64,000 bases of DNA from Sphingorhabdus sp. EL138. Its GTDB lineage: Bacteria; Pseudomonadota; Alphaproteobacteria; Sphingomonadales; Sphingomonadaceae. Shown here piece by piece: positions 1-12,498 of the stretch. Position numbers and translations under genes: made by a program. The stretch is from NCBI RefSeq assembly GCF_945862485.1, contig NZ_CAMAYF010000005.1:62001-126000 (forward strand). The letters are read 5' to 3'. Below the pieces are notes generated by a model. The model had not been told where the DNA came from. It saw only the letters and a list, made by a program, of their open reading frames with translations, and made no database searches. Position 1 is the first letter of the stretch, and every line of letters starts with the position of its first letter.

Positions 1-1293
1 GATATCTTCGACCTCGTGGATCAACATCGAACAGACCGCGCCTTTCGACCAATAGGCGTGCCGGTTCCCCTCCACAGGCGCGTAATCGCGTAGCAAAGCG
101 GCAAATGCGGCTTCATATTCGCCGGGGGCGTCGCCCGCGTTCGCCTTGCCATGGCGATAGCGATAGAAAAATTGATCGATGGCGATTTTTTCCCGCGACA
201 TTGTGCGTTCGGCGGCTGCAACCAATTGCCTGTCGAGTTCCTCTCCGCGTGACGCCACGCCCAAGCGCCACAGAAAGCGCCGGATGACCGCTTGCTGATA
301 CAGGCCCGGAAAACGTTCCAGCGCGGCAATCAATGGCGGCGCATCTGACACCAAGCGCAGCGCCACTGCCAACTGTCCCAAGTTCCAATGCAGCGCTTCG
401 GCCTGTCTGCCAAAGGCGTAAAGACCCGTCTCGTCAAAATAGGCCGCGGTGAATTGCGGGTCCCAATATTCCGTAAAGCGCCACGGACCATAATCGAAGC
501 TCTCACCGGTGATATTGATATTGTCGGTGTTGAGCACGCCATGGACAAAGCCCGCGACCATATAGGATGCGGCAAGATCAGCGACCCGCTCTACCGCCAG
601 CCCAAGCAACTGGGCCGCAGGATTTTCCGAAGGGGCAACATCATAAAGCTGCGTTAGGCAGTAGGCGATGAGCTGCTGCATGAACTCGGCATTTCCCTCG
701 GCGGCTGCGCGTTGAAAACTGCCAATGCGGATATGGCTATGGCTCAACCGTACCATCACCGCCGACCGTGTGGGGGACGGTTCATCGCCGCGTATCAATT
801 CTTCGCCGGTTTCAATGATGGAAAATGTTTTGGAGGTGTTGACGCCCAAAGCCTCCAACATCTCCGTTGCCAATATTTCGCGCACCCCACCCTTAAGCGT
901 CAGGCGGCCATCGCCACGGCGGCTATACGGCGTGGTTCCCGATCCCTTGGTCGCGAGGTCAAGCAAGCGGCCGTCGCCATCGCGCATTTGCGCAAACAGG
1001 AAACCGCGACCATCGCCAATGTCCGGATTGTAGACGCGAAACTGGTGGCCATGATAACGCAAAGCCAGTGGTTCGGGCATATTGTCGGGTAGCGGTTCAA
1101 AGCGGCCAAAGTGGCGGACCCAAGCGGCGTCATTATAGTCCGCCAACCCCACTGTCGCCGCCCAACGATCATTACGAAAACGCAAGATCGTCTCCGGAAA
1201 ATGCGCAGGCCGGACAGCGTCACCAATTTTCGCGCCAAGACTGGCGATTTGTGGATCAGGGCGGTAGGGGGAAGGGAAAGGTTTCATATTCAT
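1..1293 (-). CDS. selO: Protein adenylyltransferase SelO (YdiU family), 3' end beyond window edge
   Basis: Manual reverse-strand translation gives MNMKPFPSPYRPDPQ...KGSGTTPYSRRGDGRLTLKGGVREILATEML...MVAGFVHGVLNTDNINITGESFDYGPWRFTEYWDP, matching SelO motifs (KGxGxTPYSRRxDGR, HGVxNTDN, DYGP). It is absent from the ORF track because it runs off the window. Confidence 0.93.
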   Translation of the reverse strand, partial: MNMKPFPSPYRPDPQIASLGAKIGDAVRPAHFPETILRFRNDRWAATVGLADYNDAAWVRHFGRFEPLPDNMPEPLALRYHGHQFRVYNPDIGDGRGFLFAQMRDGDGRLLDLATKGSGTTPYSRRGDGRLTLKGGVREILATEMLEALGVNTSKTFSIIETGEELIRGDEPSPTRSAVMVRLSHSHIRIGSFQRAAAEGNAEFMQQLIAYCLTQLYDVAPSENPAAQLLGLAVERVADLAASYMVAGFVHGVLNTDNINITGESFDYGPWRFTEYWDPQFTAAYFDETGLYAFGRQAEALHWNLGQLAVALRLVSDAPPLIAALERFPGLYQQAVIRRFLWRLGVASRGEELDRQLVAAAERTMSREKIAIDQFFYRYRHGKANAGDAPGEYEAAFAALLRDYAPVEGNRHAYWSKGAVCSMLIHEVEDI

Positions 1294-1294
1294 C

Positions 1295-1562
1295 TAGGGT
1301 CAGGACTACTTAAATCCACCTTCGCGGTTTGAGGCCATACTGTTCAGTGCCAGGCGGTAAGCGCCGGACTTAGTGGTTCTAAGTCCAAGCTTGCCAACGT
1401 GGCAATGGACAAAATGGGTCAAATCCGAAGGACACCAAAATGGCTTCGATCTCAAAGCAAAATGCCCTTGCAGGCAGAATGACTGCCTGCGGCGGACATT
1501 TTACTTCGATATCTTTGCCATTTTGACGCCGCGAAGGTAGATTTAAGTGGTCCTGACCCTTA
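1295..1562. repeat. Long-hairpin repeat element, copy A
   Basis: 32-nt terminal inverted repeats (1296-1327 / 1529-1560, 2 mismatches). The inner ~94 nt (1437-1530) is nearly identical to the reverse complement of 37915-38015. Confidence 0.85.
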
Positions 1563-1595
1563 CGCATCTGGGCGGTGCAAAAGGGAAAGGCAAGT

Positions 1596-2744
1596 ATGGC
1601 GGCGGTTCGCATCCTGCATTTGCATAGCAGCTTTGATTTAGGTGATGCGCAATCGCGCACGGTTCGTCTGATGAATCATTTTGGTAATCAAGCCGAACAT
1701 ACGGTTTTGTCGGCGGTTAGTGACGCCTTTGGCGCGGCGGACGCCTTAGATCGCCGCGTGAAGGTCAATTTCCCCAGAGACGCCGCACCTTCGCTCACCG
1801 GAATGCCGAGCATGGGCCGCTATCGCCGTTTGGCCGCTTATATGAAGAAATTTCACCTCGTGCTGAGTTACAATTTCGGCGCGATGGATGGCGTCATGGC
1901 GCATACCTTGTTCACGCGCGGTATGAAATTGCCGCCATTGATCCATCATGAGGACGGATTTGAGCAGGATGAAGTTGATAAGCTGAAATGGCACCGCAAT
2001 TGGTTCCGCACCATTGCGCTGCAACGGGCTGACGCCCTTGTTGTGCCCTCCAAAACGCTTGAACATATTGCGCGCACTGTCTGGCATCAGCCGCTGGAGA
2101 AAATCGCGCGCTTTCCCAATGGCATTGATACCGAACATTATAACCGCCGTCCGCAGCGTGGGTCTTTCCCGGGTTTTCAAAAGCGTGACGGCGAAATTGT
2201 CGTCGGTACGATTGCAGACCTGCGCAGCGTCAAGAATTTACCTCGGCTATTGCGTGCGGTCGCGGCGGCGGACGTGAATATCCGGCTTGCCATTGTGGGT
2301 GAAGGGCCAGACCGCGACGTCATCATGGCACAGGCCACGCGGCTTGGTATCGCGGACCGCGTCATGATGCCTGGATATTTGCGTGATCCCGCCCGTTATA
2401 TTCGGTTGTTCGACATTTTTGCGCTGTCGTCAGATAGCGAACAATATCCCGTTTCACTGGTTGAAGCGATGACCAGCGCGCTGCCGATTGTGTCCACGGA
2501 TGTGGGCGATGTCCGTAATATCGTATCGCGGGAGAACCGGCCATTTATCGTTGCACGTGATGATGAGGGCGCTTTGGCGTCGGCTATCGCTAGCTTGGCA
2601 AAAGATGCGGCACTTCGTGCAACATTGGCCACAGCAAACCGCATTTTGGCCTGTTCTCAATATGATGAGGACACGATGTTTGCACGCTATCGGCAGCTTT
2701 ATGGTTCTGCCATGAAACGTGCCGATTTTGCGCGACAAAGCTGA
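1596..2744 (+). CDS. Glycosyltransferase family 4 protein
   Basis: FPNGIDTEHYNRRP, VGEGPDRDVIMAQATRLGIADRVMMPGYLRDPARYIRLFDIFALSSDSEQYPVSLVEAM is typical of GT4; start ATG preceded by AAGGGAAAGG. Confidence 0.88.
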   Translation: MAAVRILHLHSSFDLGDAQSRTVRLMNHFGNQAEHTVLSAVSDAFGAADALDRRVKVNFPRDAAPSLTGMPSMGRYRRLAAYMKKFHLVLSYNFGAMDGVMAHTLFTRGMKLPPLIHHEDGFEQDEVDKLKWHRNWFRTIALQRADALVVPSKTLEHIARTVWHQPLEKIARFPNGIDTEHYNRRPQRGSFPGFQKRDGEIVVGTIADLRSVKNLPRLLRAVAAADVNIRLAIVGEGPDRDVIMAQATRLGIADRVMMPGYLRDPARYIRLFDIFALSSDSEQYPVSLVEAMTSALPIVSTDVGDVRNIVSRENRPFIVARDDEGALASAIASLAKDAALRATLATANRILACSQYDEDTMFARYRQLYGSAMKRADFARQS

Positions 2745-2809
2745 ACATTTGCGATAGCGCCGACCACTAGAAGCGCGCTGTACAGTGCTTTAAACAAGAA
2801 TTTTTAGGG

Positions 2810-4222
2810 GTGGTATTTGTGTTCAAGGGTCTGAAACCCATTATCTATGGTGGCCGTGAAGTATGGCCATTGGTCGAAGGCGGCAAGGGCGTTGCGGCAA
2901 CCAATCATGCAAGTTCTGGCGCCTGGGCTGCGGCCGGCGGCATCGGTACAGTCTCTGCCGTAAATGCCGACAGCTATGACGAAAATGGCGACATGATCCC
3001 GCAAGTCTTCCTGGGTAAAACGCGTGCCGAACGGCATGAGGAACTTGTCGCATATGGCATTCGCGGCGGCATTGCGCAGGTAAAGCTTGCGCATGAAATA
3101 TCCAATGGGCGCGGCGCTATAAATATCAACGTGCTCTGGGAAATGGGCGGTGCACAGCGCATCTTGCATGGCATATTGGAAGCGACCAAGGGCATGGTGA
3201 CAGGCGTTACCTGCGGCGCAGGCATGCCATATAAGCTATCCGAAATCGCGGCGCAATATGGCGTCTATTATCTGCCGATCGTAAGCTCCGCCCGTGCCTT
3301 CCGCGCACTGTGGAAGCGTGCCTATCACAAGGTACCTGAATGGTTGGGTGCGGTGGTTTATGAAGACCCGTGGTTGGCCGGTGGTCACAATGGCCTGTCC
3401 AATGCCGAAGACCCGCGCAGCCCCGAAGACCCCTATCCCCGCGTGAAGGCTCTACGCGATGTCATGCGCGTTGAAGGCATTTCGGATGATGTGCCCATCG
3501 TCATGGCAGGCGGCGTTTGGTTCCTGCGCGACTGGAACAACTGGATTGATAACCCCGAACTGGCGCAGATTGCGTTCCAATTGGGCACACGTCCGCTTTT
3601 GACGCAAGAAAGCCCCATTCCAGCGGGTTGGAAAGACGCGCTTACGAAAATTCCAGAAGACGGCGTGCTGTTGCATCAATTTTCGCCCACGGGTTTTTAC
3701 TCTAGCGCGGTCATCAATCCTTTCCTGTTGGAGCTTCAGGCGCGTTCGGAACGTCAAATTTCGTTTGTGCAGGCCGCCGACGCGGAACACACGGCGCAAT
3801 TGGATGTGGGCGTGAAGGGTAAGAATTTCTGGGTTACCCAAGCCGACCTGATGAAGGCACGCGAATGGGATGCACGTGGGTTTACCGTTGCGCTAAAAAC
3901 GCCCGATAACTCGCTTGTGTTCGTGACGCCATCTTCAGGCGAGGTTATCCGGAAAGATCAAAAGGACTGCATGGGTTGTTTATCGCATTGCGGTTTTTCG
4001 TCGTGGAAAGATCATGACAATAATTCCACTGGCCGTCTGGCCGACCCGCGCAGCTTTTGCATTCAAAAGGCGCTTCAGAACATCGCACATGGCGCGCCGA
4101 TTGATGAAAATCTGATGTTCGCCGGACACAGCGCCTATCTGTTCGGAAAAGATCCCTTTTATTCGAACGGCTTTGTCCCGACGGTGCAGCAATTGATGGA
4201 TCGTATTCTTACGGGCGATTGA
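2810..4222 (+). CDS. Nitronate monooxygenase / 2-nitropropane dioxygenase-like flavoprotein
   Basis: 470-aa ORF with TIM-barrel NMO-like features (VTGVTCGAGMPYKLSEIA, DVPIVMAGGVWFLRD, QLGTRPLLTQES). Confidence 0.75.
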   Translation: MVFVFKGLKPIIYGGREVWPLVEGGKGVAATNHASSGAWAAAGGIGTVSAVNADSYDENGDMIPQVFLGKTRAERHEELVAYGIRGGIAQVKLAHEISNGRGAININVLWEMGGAQRILHGILEATKGMVTGVTCGAGMPYKLSEIAAQYGVYYLPIVSSARAFRALWKRAYHKVPEWLGAVVYEDPWLAGGHNGLSNAEDPRSPEDPYPRVKALRDVMRVEGISDDVPIVMAGGVWFLRDWNNWIDNPELAQIAFQLGTRPLLTQESPIPAGWKDALTKIPEDGVLLHQFSPTGFYSSAVINPFLLELQARSERQISFVQAADAEHTAQLDVGVKGKNFWVTQADLMKAREWDARGFTVALKTPDNSLVFVTPSSGEVIRKDQKDCMGCLSHCGFSSWKDHDNNSTGRLADPRSFCIQKALQNIAHGAPIDENLMFAGHSAYLFGKDPFYSNGFVPTVQQLMDRILTGD

Positions 4223-4231
4223 TGCCATTTT

Positions 4232-4253
4232 CGGGCCTGATGCGTCAGGCCCG
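4232..4253. terminator. Perfect stem-loop CGGGCCTGA-tgcg-TCAGGCCCG between convergent genes
   Basis: 9-bp perfect inverted repeat 10 nt after the stop of the + strand gene. Confidence 0.7.
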
Positions 4254-4272
4254 TTGAAACTTTTGCGACTGC

Positions 4273-4293
4273 GGCGGGGCATCGCGCCCCGCC
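4273..4293. terminator. Stem-loop GGCGGGGC-atcgc-GCCCCGCC before the amtB stop
   Basis: 8-bp perfect GC inverted repeat just beyond amtB (minus strand). Confidence 0.65.
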
Positions 4294-4300
4294 ATTTCGA

Positions 4301-5611
4301 TCAATCCAGATCCCACGCTCTTTCGCCGTGGCTTGAAATGTCGAGCCCGTCGCGTTCCTGATCCTCGCTCACGCGCATGGGCAATACTGCCGACACCACA
4401 TAACCAATAACCACCGTCACCACGGCGGAATAGCCCGCGACTATGGCAACGCCCTTGAACTGCGCCCAAAGTTGCGATGCCATATTTGCGCCTTCGGCAT
4501 AGCCCGCGCCGCCCAAGGCCTCGCTCGCAAAAATGGCGAGCATCATGGAGCCCAATATGCCGCCGACGCCGTGCACAGCGAAAACGTCGAGTGAATCATC
4601 AATTTTCAGCGTGCCTTTGACAAGGCCCACAAACCAAAAGCATATGACTGCGGCCAATATACCCAGAATGATTGCTCCGCCCGGGCCAATCACGCCCGCC
4701 GCCGGCGTAATGGTCGCAAGTCCGGCAACCGCACCCGTCGCAAAGCCCACTGCGGTTGCCTTGCCAACCTTTATCCGTTCGATCAGCAACCAGACCAAGG
4801 CCGCTGCCGACGCACCGACATGGGTGTTGATGATGGCGCTCGCGGCAGCATCATTTGCCGCCAAGGCAGAGCCACCATTAAAGCCAAACCAGCCGACCCA
4901 TAATAATCCGGCCCCAGCGACTGTCAGAGCGGGGCTGTGCGGCAACATAAGCGTTCTGGGGAAGCCGATACGCTTGCCGAGCATAAGGGCTACGACGAGC
5001 GCGGAAACGCCTGCAGTGGTATGCACGACAATGCCGCCGGCAAAATCGATAACGCCTTGATCGGCCAGAAATCCGCCACCCCAAACCCAGCGGGTGACTG
5101 GAACATAGACCAAAAGCGACCATAAGGCGCTGAATGCGACCACCCAGCCAAAGCGCGCGCGCTCGATCCAAGCGCCGACGATTAGAGCAGGGGTGATGAT
5201 CGCAAAGGTCATCTGGAACAAAGCAAAGGCGAACTCGCCGGTTGTCTGCCCCTCCCTAATGGACGCCAGCAGTCCGTTAAACATGACGTTTTCAAAAGAG
5301 CCGATGAAGCCGTTGCCATTGACGGAAAAGGCGAGGCTATAGCCAATCACGATCCAAATGACCGAAGCCAAAGCGGCCACTGCGCCGCATTGGACCAACA
5401 CGGAAAGGAAGTTCTTGGCGCGGACCAGCCCGCCGTAAAACAACGCTAACCCGGGCAAGGTCATCATCAACACTAACGCCGAAGCAGTCAAAATCCATGC
5501 GCTGTCGCCGCTATTGGCTTCAGGCAATGCGGCAGCGGCATTTTGCGCAAATGCAGGTGCGGCGGCCAAAGTGCTTATGAGCAGCGCTGGCAGTATAGTC
5601 TTCGAAATCAT
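4301..5611 (-). CDS. amtB: Ammonium transporter
   Basis: Signal peptide MISKTILPALLISTLAAAPAFA, then Amt/Mep core (DSAWILTASALVLMMTLPGLALFYGGLVRAKN, GGIVVHTTAGVSALV, HGVGGILGSMM). Confidence 0.95.
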   Translation of the reverse strand: MISKTILPALLISTLAAAPAFAQNAAAALPEANSGDSAWILTASALVLMMTLPGLALFYGGLVRAKNFLSVLVQCGAVAALASVIWIVIGYSLAFSVNGNGFIGSFENVMFNGLLASIREGQTTGEFAFALFQMTFAIITPALIVGAWIERARFGWVVAFSALWSLLVYVPVTRWVWGGGFLADQGVIDFAGGIVVHTTAGVSALVVALMLGKRIGFPRTLMLPHSPALTVAGAGLLWVGWFGFNGGSALAANDAAASAIINTHVGASAAALVWLLIERIKVGKATAVGFATGAVAGLATITPAAGVIGPGGAIILGILAAVICFWFVGLVKGTLKIDDSLDVFAVHGVGGILGSMMLAIFASEALGGAGYAEGANMASQLWAQFKGVAIVAGYSAVVTVVIGYVVSAVLPMRVSEDQERDGLDISSHGERAWDLD

Positions 5612-5679
5612 GTTCGTGTAGCCCCCCGGTTCGGAACCAGTCTCTAGGCGTGCAAAACCCAAGGCTCAATGCACAAAAT

Positions 5680-5695
5680 TGCGGTCAACGTGCCA
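5680..5695 (-). promoter_or_regulatory. Putative sigma54 (RpoN) promoter of amtB
   Basis: Reverse strand TGGCACGTTGACCGCA: -24 TGGCACG, GG and GC dinucleotides at canonical spacing, 69 nt upstream of the amtB ATG. Confidence 0.6.
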
Positions 5696-5713
5696 CAATG
5701 AATACAATATTGC

Positions 5714-6712
5714 TTATTGCCAGCCTTCAAGGACTTGATCTGGCGGTCTGTGGCCGTCCGCCCACATACGGATGTTGGTAATCACGCGTTCGCCCGACGC
5801 TTCTCTGCCCTCAAAGGTCGCGCTGCCCAGATGGGGGAGCAACACAACATTGGGGATATTGAACAACCGCGAATCCACTGCGGGTTCATGCGTATAGACA
5901 TCCAATCCGGCGCCAGCGATGCGGCCCGTTTCCAGGGCATCAATCAACGCGTCCTCGTCGATCAACTCCCCGCGCGAACTGTTGATGATATAGGCGTCCG
6001 CTTTCATCTGCGCGATGCGGTTGGCGTTGATGATCTTGTCGGTTTCTGCGGTTAAGGGGCAATGCAGGCTGATAATGTCCGACCGCGCCATGAGCCTGTC
6101 AATGTCGGGCTCAAAGATGATGCCCAATTCATCTTCGACACTGGCGGGCAGGCGGTGGCGTTTGTTGTAGATGATGTTGAGGCCAAAGGCCTTAGCGCGC
6201 ATCGCCACGGCCTCACCAATACGGCCAAGACCGATGATGCCCAATGTCTTGCCGCCAATCCGGTGGCCCAGCATACCTGTTGGGCTCCAGCCGCGCCATT
6301 CGCCGTTACGCATGACACGCTGCCCCTCACCCAGACGGCGGGGAACGTTGAGGATCAGCGCCATCGTTAAGTCTGCGGTATCGTCGGTGAACACCCCGGG
6401 GGTGTTGGTGACCATGATGCCCTTTGCCTTTGCGGCGGCCAGATCGATATGGTTAACCCCTGCGCCATAGCTCGCGATGAGCTTGAGCCGGGGCGGGGCG
6501 GCTGCGATGATCTCTGCATCGATATTGTCTGTGACCGTTGGCACAAGCACGTCGCAATCGGCCATGGCAGCGACCAAAGCGTCACGGCTTAGTGGGGTGT
6601 CGTCGGCATTGAAGCGTGCGTCAAACAACTCCGTCATGCGTTTTTCAACCGCAGGTAGCAAACTGCGTGTAACGTGGATGGACGGACGTTCGATGCGGCT
6701 AAGTTCTGGCAT
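5714..6712 (-). CDS. D-isomer-specific 2-hydroxyacid dehydrogenase (glyoxylate/hydroxypyruvate reductase type)
   Basis: GKTLGIIGLGRIGEAVAMRAKAFG, INSSRGELIDEDALIDALETGRIAGAGLDVYTHEP. Confidence 0.92.
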   Translation of the reverse strand: MPELSRIERPSIHVTRSLLPAVEKRMTELFDARFNADDTPLSRDALVAAMADCDVLVPTVTDNIDAEIIAAAPPRLKLIASYGAGVNHIDLAAAKAKGIMVTNTPGVFTDDTADLTMALILNVPRRLGEGQRVMRNGEWRGWSPTGMLGHRIGGKTLGIIGLGRIGEAVAMRAKAFGLNIIYNKRHRLPASVEDELGIIFEPDIDRLMARSDIISLHCPLTAETDKIINANRIAQMKADAYIINSSRGELIDEDALIDALETGRIAGAGLDVYTHEPAVDSRLFNIPNVVLLPHLGSATFEGREASGERVITNIRMWADGHRPPDQVLEGWQ

Positions 6713-6786
6713 AGGCTGACTAAAGCGGAATTCGCGGCTAGGTCAAGACAGGATGGTTGCGCTCGTCGCAACGCTTGCCGTATAAG

Positions 6787-7293
6787 ATGAAAACGATGGT
6801 AAAAAATATGGTAAATCAGAACAGATCGATCGTGCGGTATGGCGCAGTGGCGCTTGCGCTTTTGGGGGCGGCGTCTGCCGCTGGACAGACGCAGCGTAAA
6901 CCGCCTTATTGGGCATCTATTGAGAAGCCTGAAGCTCGGATGCGCACGGGACCCAGCACGGAATTTTCTGTTACATGGATTTACAAAAGGCAAAATTTGC
7001 CAGTGAAGGTTGTCGCGGTTCACAGCGTCTGGCGCAAGGTTCAAGACCCCGATGGCGACCAAGGCTGGCTGCACGTTCGGTTACTTAGCCCAGAGCGGAC
7101 CGCCATCGTTATTGGTAAAGACATTGGTGCGTTGCGGGACTCACCGCAAGTCAGCGCGCATATTTCATGGCGCGTTGAACCCGGCGTTGTCGGAACCATT
7201 GATGAATGCGAAAAGGGATATTGCCGTTTTGAAACCGAAGGTCGGTACGGCTATATCGAAACGTCCCGTATTTGGGGCGATGAGGCGCTGTAA
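6787..7293 (+). CDS. SH3 domain-containing protein (secreted)
   Basis: Hydrophobic N-terminus, then bacterial SH3 pattern (MRTGPSTEFSVTWIYKRQNLPVKVV...WRKVQDPDGDQGWLHVRLLS). Confidence 0.75.
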   Translation: MKTMVKNMVNQNRSIVRYGAVALALLGAASAAGQTQRKPPYWASIEKPEARMRTGPSTEFSVTWIYKRQNLPVKVVAVHSVWRKVQDPDGDQGWLHVRLLSPERTAIVIGKDIGALRDSPQVSAHISWRVEPGVVGTIDECEKGYCRFETEGRYGYIETSRIWGDEAL

Positions 7294-7317
7294 ATACGCG
7301 CTACAAACGCCCGAAGC

Positions 7318-7578
7318 TTAAGCTTCGACGCGTTCTGCCAGCACTGTTAGGCCGTTTGCGTTCACTTCTGCAAAACCACCTGCGATCATCAGGCGCTCCG
7401 GCGTTGCGCCTTGCGTCTTGTAAATCTCAAGCGCCGCATCGTTGCGCAGCGTGCTCATCATCGGGCTATGGCCCTCTAACACGCCGAAATCGCCCTCAGT
7501 ACCCGGAACGACGACCATATAGACGTCGTCCGAGCGATAGAGCTTCTCAGGGGTTACGAGTTCGAAGTGGAGAGGCAT
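7318..7578 (-). CDS. atpC: F1F0 ATP synthase subunit epsilon
   Basis: [45 protein letters not shown]; operon position. Confidence 0.95.
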   Translation of the reverse strand: MPLHFELVTPEKLYRSDDVYMVVVPGTEGDFGVLEGHSPMMSTLRNDAALEIYKTQGATPERLMIAGGFAEVNANGLTVLAERVEA

Positions 7579-7584
7579 AATGGC

Positions 7585-9180
<1,596 letters not shown>

Positions 9181-10062
9181 TTAAAGCGCTTCTGCGCCTG
9201 CGATAATTTCGATAAGTTCAGTGGTAATCGCTGCCTGACGCGTGCGGTTATATTGAATGGTCAGCTTGTTGATCATGTCACCCGCGTTGCGCGTTGCATT
9301 GTCCATAGCTGTCATTTTTGAACCTTGCTCCGATGCCGCATTTTCGCGGTTCGCGCGCAGCAACTGAACGGCGACATTGCGTGGCAGCAATTCGGCGAGA
9401 ATTTCTTCCTCGTCGGGTTCATATTCTACCGTGGCGGACAGGCCAGCCGCGTCGCCTTCACCAGCGGTTACCGCGACGGGCATCAATTGAATCTGCGTTG
9501 GTTCTTGCGTCAGCACGGTCACAAATTTGCTGAAGAACAGATGCGCGACGTCAAATTCGCCAGCTTCAAAACGCGCGGTCAGATCTTCGCCCCATGCTTG
9601 CACATCAGCAAAGCTGAGCTTGCCCAGATCGCCGGGTTCGATGCTGTGGATGATATCGCCACGAAAAGTCCGGCTGAGCTGATCGCGGCCCTTTTTCCCG
9701 ATGGTGTAGAATTTGACGGTCTTGCCTTCAGCCTTCAAAGCTTCTGCCTGACGGCGGGCGAGGCGGACGATGTTGGTGTTGAATGCACCGGCAAGGCCCT
9801 TGTCACTGGTTGCGACAACGAACAAATGCACGTCGTTTTTGCCAGAGCCCGCAAGCAGCTTTGGCGATTGCGGGCCAACAGATACCTTGGACGCGATGCT
9901 CGACACCACTGCCTCAAGCCGCTCGGCATAAGGACGTGATGCTTCTGCTGCTTCGGTCGCCCGGCGCAGCTTCGCAGCGGCGACCATTTTCATCGCCTTG
10001 GTGATCTTCTGGGTCGATTTGACCGAGTTGATCCGCATTTTGAGGGCCTTAAGAGACGCCAT
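9181..10062 (-). CDS. atpG: F1F0 ATP synthase subunit gamma
   Basis: MASLKALKMRINSVKSTQKITKAMKMVAAAKLRRA; C-terminal MDNATRNAGDMINKLTIQYNRTRQAAITTELIEIIAGAEAL. Confidence 0.97.
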   Translation of the reverse strand: MASLKALKMRINSVKSTQKITKAMKMVAAAKLRRATEAAEASRPYAERLEAVVSSIASKVSVGPQSPKLLAGSGKNDVHLFVVATSDKGLAGAFNTNIVRLARRQAEALKAEGKTVKFYTIGKKGRDQLSRTFRGDIIHSIEPGDLGKLSFADVQAWGEDLTARFEAGEFDVAHLFFSKFVTVLTQEPTQIQLMPVAVTAGEGDAAGLSATVEYEPDEEEILAELLPRNVAVQLLRANRENAASEQGSKMTAMDNATRNAGDMINKLTIQYNRTRQAAITTELIEIIAGAEAL

Positions 10063-10080
10063 CTATTCTTCCCTTTGCCG

Positions 10081-10143
10081 TCACCCTGAACTTGTTTCAG
10101 GGTCTTCACTAAGATGCTGAAACAAGTTCAGCATGACGGGTGA
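10081..10143. repeat. Tandem complementary hairpins (CTGAAACAAGTTCAG family), atpA-atpG intergenic
   Basis: ACCCTGAA-cttgt-TTCAGGGT (10083-10103) and ATGCTGAA-acaag-TTCAGCAT (10114-10134) within outer TCACCC...GGGTGA. Confidence 0.8.
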
Positions 10144-10146
10144 TTG

Positions 10147-12251
<2,105 letters not shown>

Positions 12252-12498
12252 GCGTCGAATTCCTAAAATGTGAGACTGAAAAAACTTGGCGAGCGCACCG
12301 AAGGGTTGCCCCTTGTTGACGTCGCGCTGCGCCTAGCAGGGGTTTTGCTGCGATGCAAGATGGCGATTGTCGCTTGTGTAACGGGAACCGTGATGCCGAA
12401 CTTTCTCTCCTCATTATTCGGAGATTTCTGCCTTAAACTTGTTTAAAGATAACAAACTGCCGTAGGATGTGAGCCTGAAATAATAGAATGGCGACAAA

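Noticed and set aside
1379-1660. 93-aa minus ORF across hairpin element A
   Set aside because: Falls within the structured repeat and the start of the GT4 gene; no protein features.
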